Origin: an uncultured Saprospiraceae bacterium | GTDB lineage: Bacteria > Bacteroidota > Bacteroidia > Chitinophagales > Saprospiraceae | NCBI GenBank assembly: GCA_938002705.1 | Contig: CALLAG010000202.1 | Location: 1-8,184 of the forward strand | DNA: 8,184 nucleotides | Reading direction: 5' to 3' | Shown here: in pieces, positions 1 to 6,720 of the stretch | Position numbering within the stretch: position 1 is the stretch's first letter | Layout of the letters: every line of letters starts with the position of its first letter | Translations under genes and position numbers: made by a program | Notes under the pieces: model-generated | Seen by the model: only the letters and a program-made list of their open reading frames with translations | Told to the model about the DNA's origin: nothing | The model's database searches: none

Positions 1-10
1 CGGATAAGAT

Positions 11-108
11 CGCTCATATAATTTATTTCAGATTAAGACAGAAAACGTAGACATAGCCTTAGCTATGGCGAGGCTTTCTAACGCAGATATGGAATAAATT
101 ATAATGCG
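11..108. repeat. Palindromic intergenic repeat (REP/MITE-like)
   Basis: An imperfect inverted repeat of about 34 bases per arm. The left arm (11-44) begins CGCTCATATAATTTATTTC; the reverse complement of the right arm (about 75-108) begins CGCATTATAATTTATTCC, and both arms end in GAAA towards the centre. The centre holds a perfect 6-bp stem, CATAGC (52-57) with GCTATG (62-67), around a CTTA loop, plus an AGCCT/AGGCT pair around it. There is no open reading frame with a start codon inside, so it is non-coding. It lies just downstream of the toxin gene (minus strand) and could fold in its transcript. The arm structure is seen directly. That it is a dispersed family is inferred from its look and cannot be tested in one window. 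Confidence 0.6.
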
Positions 109-145
109 AATTACCGCAATTTTATAGGTTAATTTGTATTAGAAC

Positions 146-499
146 CTACAATATTGTAATCAATGATTCATTAGTAATTTCTACTACTGAATTAAATTGC
201 AACTCTTCGATTATATTTTTAAAGTTTTTATTGAGTAAGCTTATCAAAGCTTGAGTACTCATATTGCCCGTATTTATATACAATAATTTGTAGGGTTCTA
301 ATTTTGTAAGATAACGATTATAGAAATCTATATCTTTTGAAATGACGATTCTCTTCTCTGAAATCGAAATCTTATTTATTTCTAAATCTGTAGTCGCATT
401 TTTATTTGGTAGATCTAAGGTATGGATTGCGTCATGGTCGTTTTCAACAATGAAAAAAGCTACCTATCTTGGTAATTGTGCATCGACCAAAAATTTCAC
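146..499 (-). pseudogene. DUF5615 PIN-like toxin, interrupted by in-frame stop at codon 12
   Basis: Read from a GTG at 499-497, this frame gives MKFLVDAQLPR, then TAG at 466-464, then 105 open codons to a TAG at 148-146, for 117 positions including the internal stop. The remainder carries hallmarks of the DUF5615 (Mut7-C-like PIN nuclease) family: LVDAQLP with the first acidic residue D6, HDAIHTLDLPN with D29, and VISKDIDFYNRY with D56/D58. The reading is colinear with my recollection of family members (LPR-x-LAYFLR..GHDAIHTLDLP), so no indel is needed: a single nonsense codon breaks it. No ATG, GTG or TTG follows the stop closely enough to restart with the fold intact. The GTG start overlaps the TGA of the upstream DUF433 gene (GTGA), as in translationally coupled toxin-antitoxin pairs. 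Family members are thought to be toxic RNases. This copy is probably inactive, unless the stop is a sequencing error or is read through. Confidence 0.8.
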
Positions 500-735
500 G
501 CAACCAGTTTACTTATTGTTTTAACCTTGCTTAACTCAGCAGCAAAAAGTAAACAGGCTTGAAGATCCTCCAATTCCAAATCTTCAAAATCACTAAGAAT
601 TTCATCATTGGACATACCTGATGCCAAGAATTCTAATATATGCTCTACTGGATACCTCAACCCTCTGATACTTGGTTTGCCATGGCAAATATCCGGATCA
701 ACTGTAATCCTATCTAATAAAGCTCTGTTAATCAA
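496..735 (-). CDS. DUF433 family antitoxin (VapB45-like)
   Basis: A 79-residue protein of the DUF433 family, a small helical, HTH-like family that forms the antitoxin partner of DUF5615 PIN-like toxins (VapB45/VapC45 type). The family signature is clear: ITVDPDICHGKPSIRGLRYP (residues 10-29), then HILEFLASGMSNDEILSDF (32-50), the usual helix pair, and an acidic stretch EDLELEDLQACLLFAAEL before the C-terminal SKLVA. The start is TTG at 735-733. A stop codon (TAA, 741-739) lies two codons upstream in frame and the next Met is residue 41, so TTG is the only conventional start that keeps the domain. Its TGA overlaps the GTG of the toxin frame by 4 bases. The protein looks complete even though its partner is broken. 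It probably neutralises the toxin and represses its own promoter, as is usual for such pairs, but no operator could be identified. Confidence 0.88.
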   Translation of the reverse strand: MINRALLDRITVDPDICHGKPSIRGLRYPVEHILEFLASGMSNDEILSDFEDLELEDLQACLLFAAELSKVKTISKLVA

Positions 736-913
736 TTGCTTAATTTTTAATTATTAAAAATAAGTGGTAAAATCCTTAACTAAGATAAGTTAAATTAGTC
801 ATTCGTGCTTACACCATGGCTCTGAGTCTATTCTCTACACAATAAAGGGGTGAATGTCATAAAGAATTTTAGCCAAATGAACTTCGCATAGCAGAAGAAA
901 AGCTATGGATTGT
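736..913. other. Intergenic gap without a recognisable gene
   Basis: These 178 bases separate the end of the glycosyltransferase gene from the start of the DUF433 gene, both on the minus strand. I see no supportable reading frame. The part next to DUF433 must hold its promoter. The best minus-strand candidate for a Bacteroidota -7 box is TATCTTAG (787-780), one mismatch from TAnnTTTG and about 45 bases before the TTG start, but it has no TTG at the expected -33 distance, so it is weak. A small hairpin lies at 887-907. Confidence 0.5.
887..907 (-). terminator. Hairpin just after the glycosyltransferase stop; possible terminator
   Basis: A perfect 6-bp stem, CATAGC with GCTATG, around a 9-base loop, begins 7 bases after the stop codon of the glycosyltransferase gene. 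On the minus strand the loop is pyrimidine-rich (TTTTCTTCT), but no U-tract follows the stem, so it does not fit the classic intrinsic terminator. It could protect or end the operon transcript. The stem has the same sequence as the core hairpin of the repeat at 52-67. Confidence 0.3.
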
Positions 914-2014
914 CTACAGCTCGTACAAACTCACAAGATTAAGTTTCTCCCTGCTCCAAGTATACTCCTCTTTATAGATATTACAATTCTCAGCAAGTCT
1001 GGTAAATAGAACTCCATTCTCTAACTTTTTTACAGCCTTTACAAGATCCTCTACTCTATACTTTTCTATCATAAGCCCCACCTGATGCTCAGTCAGTATA
1101 CTCTCATACTCTGGATACTTCATATTAATAGATGGTAATCCTGCATGCATATAATCGAAGAACTTATTGGCTAATGAGAGTCGATAGTTTTCGCTTTCTG
1201 CGACCAGGACATTGAGACCTATGCTACATTCTTTTAGTATAGGGAATATCTCATTGGGCTTAGTATAGCCTTTGAACTCTATCCTATGGGCTACGCCGAG
1301 TGATCGACTTAGCTGCTGCATCTCTGTGTGCTCATCACCATCACCTATGACTATAAGTGTATAATCTGTCAATGCTTGCATGGCTTCTATGGCGACGTCT
1401 ATGCCTCGACCTCTGTTGACTGCGCCTAAGTAGACGAGTATCTTATTATTCTCTCTGACAGAGGTATCGACATCAGCCAAGCCAGTTCCATCTGGTACAT
1501 TTCTTATGACGTGAAATTCTTTGTTGTAATGCTTTTCGTAATGTGCTTTTAGAGAATTATTAACAGTATAGCACAGGGTGGTATGTGGGATGCACCATCG
1601 AGCCACTTGCTTCCATATCCATTTTTTGAGTGGCTTACCTGTGAGTTCTGGTACCTCATAGAATATCTCATGGGCATCGAATATGAGTTTCTTACCCTTT
1701 AGCTTTGCTGCCAGAGTAGATGCTAGTAATGTATCCAGATCTACACAAGAGATACATTCTTCTAATGATCCGACAAGCTTCAGAAACAGCCTAAAATTAA
1801 ATTCTAAATAAAACAAAATGCCTGAATGAAATAGACACTTTATAAAAACAGAATTGACCGCTTTATCACTCTCATTAGATGATGCGTGATGTCTTGAGAT
1901 CCATCTTACCTTATGCTGATAATCACTTAAGGCATGTGTGATACGTTGCATTCTACGATCATAAGTGGCAAGTGATGTACTACAGAATACTATGTTATAC
2001 AAGGTCTCGCTCAT
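914..2014 (-). CDS. GT4-type glycosyltransferase
   Basis: A 366-residue cytoplasmic or membrane-associated glycosyltransferase with the two-Rossmann-domain (GT-B) layout. The N-terminal half carries VDLDTLLAS (91-99) and LIFDAHEIFYEVPE (110-123), typical of acceptor-side domains. The C-terminal half opens with ILVYLGAVNRGRGID (192-206), followed by IVIGDGDE (221-228), the sequence around the donor-binding glycine loop, FKGYTKPNEIFPIL (247-260), and NYRLSLANKFFDYMHAGLP (276-294), the equivalent of the GT4 EX7E donor-sugar site. The sugar and acceptor cannot be read from sequence; surface polysaccharide, LPS or glycolipid synthesis are the usual roles. There is no signal peptide or clear membrane helix. 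The ATG start (2014-2012) overlaps the recQ stop in an ATGA junction, so it is almost certainly co-translated with recQ as the last gene of the operon. The gene stands alone, without other polysaccharide genes. Confidence 0.87.
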   Translation of the reverse strand: MSETLYNIVFCSTSLATYDRRMQRITHALSDYQHKVRWISRHHASSNESDKAVNSVFIKCLFHSGILFYLEFNFRLFLKLVGSLEECISCVDLDTLLASTLAAKLKGKKLIFDAHEIFYEVPELTGKPLKKWIWKQVARWCIPHTTLCYTVNNSLKAHYEKHYNKEFHVIRNVPDGTGLADVDTSVRENNKILVYLGAVNRGRGIDVAIEAMQALTDYTLIVIGDGDEHTEMQQLSRSLGVAHRIEFKGYTKPNEIFPILKECSIGLNVLVAESENYRLSLANKFFDYMHAGLPSINMKYPEYESILTEHQVGLMIEKYRVEDLVKAVKKLENGVLFTRLAENCNIYKEEYTWSREKLNLVSLYEL

Positions 2015-3909
2015 GACTTTGGATATATCTTATTAGCTCTGATATAATATGCTCCTTCTGACTCCATTACTTGTATGACATTAAGTACTTCATTTTTTGC
2101 TTGCCTATCGAAGCAAGAGACTAATTCATCTACATCATTGATATTGATAGATATATAGTTGGCGATTTTATCTTTGATTTCATTGGTATTGTAGTCACCA
2201 CCTGATGTACAATTATCACACAATCCGCAATCATCCTGATGTACTGCATCGAAGTATTCCGCGATAACTTTCTGCCTGCAGTCATGTGTCCTCACGTATT
2301 TTACAATAGAAGAAATAGATGTGACATACCTTTGCTTCATCCCTCTATAGATACTCTCATTGATTTTTATTTCGTGCTCTTTATATCTATAGTTTTTGAA
2401 CCTAATAATCGAACCTTCCCGTGATGGAACGTATTTACCATAGTCATTATTCAATAACCAATATAGACCTTTCGTAACTTTCTCGATACTCAGATTGGTA
2501 CGCTTAGCGATGAGATCTTCTTCTATAGTTGTAGAGGCGAACATGACACCTTCGTAAGTTCTGAGGATAACTCTGATAAAATTCTTCATCGTGTCAGATG
2601 TCGCTTTATCTCTTATCAGTTGCTTGATATTAAATTCATCAAGGTAAAGTGTAGAAGGATTCTTTAGGCTTTCTGATAGCTCTATCAGTTCAGATCCATG
2701 GAGTAACTTGAGAGCATTGATGGCTTTAAATTTTGGGATATTATATTTATCACAGAAGTCCTGATGATTGTAATAGATGTCTTCATTATTAGTTGCTCCA
2801 GCTGCTACTTTGTAGTAGACACCCAGATAGGTGTATATTTTTTTTATAAAATTGACATCAGGAAATACATCATCCATACGCTTAGATATCTTCTCGATAT
2901 CAGAATTATTAAGTATGAGTATCGCCTCAGCATGAGCACCATCTCGACCAGCTCTACCTGCCTCCTGCACATAAGCTTCTAGTGATTCTGGCACATTATA
3001 GTGGATGACTTTTCTAACATCAGATTTATCTATCCCCATACCAAAAGCCTTAGTTGATATCATAATACGGACAGCCCCTGACTCCCACCCTTCTATGATC
3101 TTATTCCTCTGCTTCATCGGCATACCACCATGGAATGCACTAGCTACGATATCATGCTTACTGAGGTATCTCTGTAGTTGCGTTGTTAGTTTTCTGGAGT
3201 TGACATATATGATGATGCAGCCGTCTTTATTCTGCTTGATCATATGCCTGAGTAATAGGGGCTTATTCTCGCTATATACGACTTGATATGAGAGATTAGG
3301 ACGTATCGGAGAATGCAGAAAGGTCTCAGGCCTATCCATATGAAGACTGACTCTGATATCCTCCTGGACCTTAGTAGTCGCTGTGGCGGTGAGTGCCAGA
3401 TAAGGTACTTTGGCTACAGTACTCATCACCTCATGTATAAGCCTGTATTCTGGCCTGAAGTCATGGCCCCACTCGCTTATACAATGGGCCTCATCTACGA
3501 CGAGCATAGAGATATTATACTTCAGTAGGCGATGTCTGAATAATCTGGACTGCAGTCTCTCTGGAGATATGAATAAGAACTTAAGCTGCCCATAAGCAGC
3601 ATTATCTAATATGATATCTTGCTGCTTAAGCGTCTGACCTGTCATGACACCAGCGGCTCTTATACCTCTATTCTTAAGACCCTGTATCTGATCTTTCATC
3701 AGAGCGATAAGTGGACTGATCACTATAGCTATACCGTCCATCATCACGCCTGGCACTTGGTAGCATATAGACTTACCGGCACCAGTAGGTAGTACTGCCA
3801 GTGTATCATGCCCATTATAGATACTCATAATCACTTCTAGCTGACCTTGCCTGAAGTCAGGATAGTTCCAATATTTCTTAAGCGTATTATGGAATGGTGT
3901 ATCTGTCAA
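2011..3909 (-). CDS. recQ: ATP-dependent DNA helicase RecQ
   Basis: A 632-residue RecQ-family 3'-5' DNA helicase, acting in recombination and repair of stalled forks. Motif 0 (FRQGQ, 19-23), Walker A (PTGAGKS, 41-47), DEAH box (139-142) with the RecQ aromatic-rich loop HCISEWGHDFRPEYR (142-156), motif III (LALTATAT, 171-178), motif V (STKAFGMGIDKSDVR, 285-299) and motif VI (YVQEAGRAGRDG, 313-324) are all present. The RecQ zinc site is seen as four cysteines: C544, then CGLCDNC with C561, C564 and C567. Only about 65 residues follow, so a full RQC winged helix plus HRDC domain, as in E. coli RecQ, does not fit; short forms are common in Bacteroidota. The start is TTG (3909-3907): a TAG lies two codons upstream in frame, and the first internal Met (residue 28) would remove motif 0. 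It begins 7 bases after the outer-membrane protein gene and ends by overlapping the glycosyltransferase start. Confidence 0.95.
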   Translation of the reverse strand: MTDTPFHNTLKKYWNYPDFRQGQLEVIMSIYNGHDTLAVLPTGAGKSICYQVPGVMMDGIAIVISPLIALMKDQIQGLKNRGIRAAGVMTGQTLKQQDIILDNAAYGQLKFLFISPERLQSRLFRHRLLKYNISMLVVDEAHCISEWGHDFRPEYRLIHEVMSTVAKVPYLALTATATTKVQEDIRVSLHMDRPETFLHSPIRPNLSYQVVYSENKPLLLRHMIKQNKDGCIIIYVNSRKLTTQLQRYLSKHDIVASAFHGGMPMKQRNKIIEGWESGAVRIMISTKAFGMGIDKSDVRKVIHYNVPESLEAYVQEAGRAGRDGAHAEAILILNNSDIEKISKRMDDVFPDVNFIKKIYTYLGVYYKVAAGATNNEDIYYNHQDFCDKYNIPKFKAINALKLLHGSELIELSESLKNPSTLYLDEFNIKQLIRDKATSDTMKNFIRVILRTYEGVMFASTTIEEDLIAKRTNLSIEKVTKGLYWLLNNDYGKYVPSREGSIIRFKNYRYKEHEIKINESIYRGMKQRYVTSISSIVKYVRTHDCRQKVIAEYFDAVHQDDCGLCDNCTSGGDYNTNEIKDKIANYISININDVDELVSCFDRQAKNEVLNVIQVMESEGAYYIRANKIYPKS

Positions 3910-3916
3910 TATCTAC

Positions 3917-4780
3917 TTAGTTAGCGGATGGGCAAAGAATACGTTTTCTATTCTTACCTACATAGTCATTAGGATTGATTCTTATGAGTAAGTTAACCAT
4001 AGCTGTAATGAAGAAATCTTTGCTTGAAGGATTACCTCTTCTATTACCCACTCCGGGTAACTCTGAACCTTCTGATAATCCGAGAAACTCATCTCTGCGA
4101 TCAGATAGAAAGGCTGAGATAGAACCCTGATCTTGTAGGATCTGATTATAGTCAGGATAATTACCGCTGACATCATCTAAGTAATCATTATTAGTTATTC
4201 TGCCTATGACCTCAAATGTGACAGATATCGCATCATTTAATTCTAACTCTGCTCCACCCCCTAAGATGAGACTTGGATAATACAAGGCATAAGACTTCGA
4301 TTGATTTTCGGTATTCAATTCTCGTAACGCATATGTGACACCGTTATAGTCTGTAGTAGGCTGACTTCGATATACTGACAGCCCTCCTAATACATAAAAA
4401 CTCAAAGGTGATCCCCCTATATAATCATTGCTAAAATTATATTCGCCGGCAAGGCTCAATTCTGCAAGGTTGTTATCGAATCTCAGATTCCGCCTCTGCT
4501 GCGTTGCACTATCAGAGGTCCCATCATTACCAGAAACTTGCCCTACATATAGTCCTAATCGAGCCCTCAGTGATTTCTGTAGTTGTAGCTTGTAATAGAC
4601 ATTAAAGGCCATACCAGCTTGTTGTAGATCTGAGAATATGCTTGGATGACTCAGATCGCCTCTGTACACAGAATAACCAAAGCCTACACCGACACTACTT
4701 TGCGTAGATGAGACAGTCGTTATACAGGTAAACGTTAATGTTAATAGGATGTATTGGTACCAAATAGTCTTGCTAAACAC
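3917..4780 (-). CDS. Outer-membrane beta-barrel protein, DUF6089-like
   Basis: A 287-residue exported protein. Residues 8-26 form a hydrophobic signal sequence (YQYILLTLTFTCITTVSST) with likely cleavage near residue 26. The mature part starts with SSVGVGFGYSVYRGDLS and alternates short amphipathic strands ending in aromatic residues (AFNVYYKLQLQ, ARLGLYVGQVSG, LAELSLAGEYNF, PLSFYVLGGLSVYR, ISVTFEVIGRI), as in an eight-or-more-stranded barrel. The GNRRGNPSSKDFFITAMVNLLI segment followed by a short basic tail with CP (RKRILCPSAN) resembles the DUF6089 family of Bacteroidota. Function in that family is unknown. The start is GTG at 4780-4778 in a Bacteroidota-like leader. A TAA lies five codons upstream and the first internal ATG would remove the signal peptide. 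It is the first gene of the probable operon with recQ and the glycosyltransferase, and is divergent from the protease gene. Confidence 0.75.
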   Translation of the reverse strand: MFSKTIWYQYILLTLTFTCITTVSSTQSSVGVGFGYSVYRGDLSHPSIFSDLQQAGMAFNVYYKLQLQKSLRARLGLYVGQVSGNDGTSDSATQQRRNLRFDNNLAELSLAGEYNFSNDYIGGSPLSFYVLGGLSVYRSQPTTDYNGVTYALRELNTENQSKSYALYYPSLILGGGAELELNDAISVTFEVIGRITNNDYLDDVSGNYPDYNQILQDQGSISAFLSDRRDEFLGLSEGSELPGVGNRRGNPSSKDFFITAMVNLLIRINPNDYVGKNRKRILCPSAN

Positions 4781-4844
4781 AATTAAAAGGATTTAGAGTG
4801 TGAATTACTTTAATGTTTACTTAAAAAATCAATTTTCACCTGCA

Positions 4845-4871
4845 TTGCTGCTACAAATCGTTATATATTCG
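4845..4871 (+). promoter_or_regulatory. Candidate Bacteroidota promoter for the subtilase gene
   Basis: TTG (4845-4847) and TATATTCG (4864-4871) resemble the -33 (TTG) and -7 (TAnnTTTG) boxes of Bacteroidota sigma-70 promoters, with one mismatch in the -7 box and a 16-base spacer, slightly shorter than usual. The -7 box ends 31 bases before the ATG at 4903, and the leader is A-rich without a Shine-Dalgarno site. The region 4781-4902 is the only space between the two divergent genes, so both promoters must lie here. Confidence 0.4.
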
Positions 4872-4902
4872 TGACTTTTAAAACAAAAAACACAAATTTA
4901 AG

Positions 4903-6564
4903 ATGAAACTTCTATCATTAATCGCCTTAGTAATCATTGGATTATCAACGAATGTATTTGGGCAGAACCCCGGTTGGCATATGTTAGAACCAGTAAAAGA
5001 TGGTCCTGTAGGCATATCTGTCACTAAGGTATATTCTAATTTGATCAAAGGCAAATCTTCGACACCTGTAATTGTAGCAGTTATAGACTCAGGAGTAGAT
5101 GTGGAGCACGAAGATCTTAAAGATGTAACATGGGTCAATACAGATGAAATCCCTGATAACAACATCGATGATGACAAGAATGGATATATAGATGACGTCA
5201 ATGGATGGAACTTCATAGGAGGCCCTGACGGAAATGTAGACTATGATACCTATGAGGTTACAAGACTATACGGAAAATACAAGTATAAGTTTGATAATGC
5301 TGATGTCAATAAATTATCCAAAGACGATAAGGTGCTATATGCTAAATGGCTAAAATGGAAAGAAGAGTGTGAGACTGAGAGAAAGAAAGGAGAATCAAGC
5401 TTACAAAGAATCACAGAATTCGAAAATAGATTAGTCAATGGATTAGATGCTGTCAATAATGCATTAGATGGTAAGCCAGCAACACTGGACAACCTACAAG
5501 CATTAGAAGGCGAAACTGAAGACATCATGATGGGTAAGAATATTCTTCTCGATCAGATCACAAGAGGACAAGAAGTAACTGACGTAGCAGAATTCAAGAA
5601 AGTAGTACTGAATGATATGAAAGGCGAAAAGGATTACTATAAAGGCAAAGCATTATATGCTTACAATCCTGACTTTAATCCAAGAACTGTAATCGGTGAT
5701 AACTATGAAGATCAGAGAGAACAATACTATGGTAATAATGATGTAGAAGGTCCTGATGCAAGACACGGTACTCACGTAGCAGGCATCATCGCAGCGACGA
5801 GAAATAACGATATAGGTATGGATGGAGTAGCTGATAACGTAAGAATCATGTCAGTAAGAACTGTACCTAATGGTGATGAGCGTGACAAAGATGTCGCTAA
5901 CGCTATCAGATATGCCGTAGATAATGGTGCAAGTATTATCAATATGAGTTTCGGAAAAGGATACTCATGGGATGAGAAAGTTGTAGAAGACGCTATCAAG
6001 TATGCTGAGAAGAACGATGTATTATTAGTACACGCAGCAGGTAACTCTGGTCAGAATAATGATACAACTGATAACTTCCCTAATGACATGTATAAGGGCA
6101 AAGGATTCTTATTCTTCAAAGGAAAAACTAAAAATTATAAGAATTGGTTAGAAATAGGTGCCTTAAACTATCAGAATGGTGAGAACCTGTCAGCTCCCTT
6201 CTCTAACTATGGCGCTAAGAATGTAGATCTATTCGCTCCAGGGATGGCCATCTACTCTACTATCCCTAATGATGGCTATGAGCCACTCCAAGGTACAAGT
6301 ATGGCAGCTCCAGTAGTAGCAGGTGTTGCTGCATTATTAAGATCTTACTACCCTGCTCTTACTGCAGTACAAGTCAAGAATATCCTTATGGCATCATCTA
6401 CTAAGCTATCTCATAAAGTGATAACGCCTGGCACAAAAGATCAAATGACTTCATTCTCTAATCTTTCTGTCTCTGGTGGTACAGTCAATGCTGAGCAAGC
6501 ATTAATACTCGCAGCAAAAACTAAGGGTAAAAAGAAAGTTAAGAAAACTCAAGCAAGAGCTTAA
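4903..6564 (+). CDS. Secreted subtilisin-family (S8) serine protease with large insertion
   Basis: A 553-residue exported protease. Residues 1-20 are a signal peptide (MKLLSLIALVIIGLSTNVFG) with likely cleavage before QNPGW. The catalytic triad is complete: D62 in VIAVIDSGVD, H288 in ARHGTHVAG, S466 in GTSMAAPVVAG. The oxyanion Asn is N381 in HAAGNSG. An acidic Asp/Asn-rich stretch around NNIDDDKNGYIDD (86-98) is common in S8 enzymes and may bind calcium. Asp and His lie 226 residues apart, against about 32 in subtilisin. The extra part (about 106-284) is charged and mostly helical in look (KWLKWKEECETERKKGE), without a domain I recognise. There is no separate inhibitor propeptide and no type IX sorting domain; the C-terminus is a lysine-rich tail (KGKKKVKKTQARA). 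It is probably periplasmic, lipid-free or surface-released. It is monocistronic, with its own promoter candidate and a strong terminator 25 bases after the stop. Confidence 0.93.
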   Translation: MKLLSLIALVIIGLSTNVFGQNPGWHMLEPVKDGPVGISVTKVYSNLIKGKSSTPVIVAVIDSGVDVEHEDLKDVTWVNTDEIPDNNIDDDKNGYIDDVNGWNFIGGPDGNVDYDTYEVTRLYGKYKYKFDNADVNKLSKDDKVLYAKWLKWKEECETERKKGESSLQRITEFENRLVNGLDAVNNALDGKPATLDNLQALEGETEDIMMGKNILLDQITRGQEVTDVAEFKKVVLNDMKGEKDYYKGKALYAYNPDFNPRTVIGDNYEDQREQYYGNNDVEGPDARHGTHVAGIIAATRNNDIGMDGVADNVRIMSVRTVPNGDERDKDVANAIRYAVDNGASIINMSFGKGYSWDEKVVEDAIKYAEKNDVLLVHAAGNSGQNNDTTDNFPNDMYKGKGFLFFKGKTKNYKNWLEIGALNYQNGENLSAPFSNYGAKNVDLFAPGMAIYSTIPNDGYEPLQGTSMAAPVVAGVAALLRSYYPALTAVQVKNILMASSTKLSHKVITPGTKDQMTSFSNLSVSGGTVNAEQALILAAKTKGKKKVKKTQARA

Positions 6565-6588
6565 GTTTAATAGAAATATACAGATTAC

Positions 6589-6629
6589 AAATAGCCATCT
6601 AATTAAATTAGGTGGCTATTTTTATTTTA
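6589..6629 (+). terminator. Rho-independent terminator after the protease gene
   Basis: A 14-bp stem pairs AATAGCCATCTAAT (6590-6603) with ATTAGGTGGCTATT (6607-6620) around a TAA loop. The only imperfect pair is one G-U wobble. It extends by one A-T pair at the base and runs into TTTTTATTTT. It begins 25 bases after the protease stop codon and separates that gene from the thiolase. Confidence 0.9.
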
Positions 6630-6692
6630 TGAATACCTATAAAAGTCGCAACTCAGTTTAATCCATATAGCTCATCCACCGCTATATTTTTA

Positions 6693-6700
6693 TACATTTG
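6693..6700 (+). promoter_or_regulatory. -7 promoter box for the thiolase gene
   Basis: TACATTTG is a perfect match to the Bacteroidota -7 consensus TAnnTTTG, 20 bases before the thiolase ATG at 6721. No TTG is present at the expected -33 distance, so only half the promoter is recognisable. The leader between box and ATG is A-rich (AAAAAGAAAAAAC), typical of the phylum in place of a Shine-Dalgarno site. Confidence 0.5.
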
Positions 6701-6720
6701 AAATTATAAAAAGAAAAAAC

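Noticed and set aside
11..108. CRISPR-like or tRNA-like structure
   Set aside because: There is one palindrome only, with no spaced direct repeats, and it lacks a cloverleaf with a T-arm and CCA end.
342..524. Plus-strand 60-codon reading frame
   Set aside because: It lies antisense to the DUF5615 toxin frame and the end of DUF433, both of which show family motifs; its own translation resembles nothing.
2239..3595. Several plus-strand reading frames of 61-93 codons
   Set aside because: All lie inside recQ on the opposite strand, where the minus-strand frame carries the full set of helicase motifs; their translations are low-complexity shadows.
4878..5999. Minus-strand reading frames of 75-112 codons
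   Set aside because: They are shadows of the subtilase gene, rich in Ser and Leu as expected from reverse reading of its codons.
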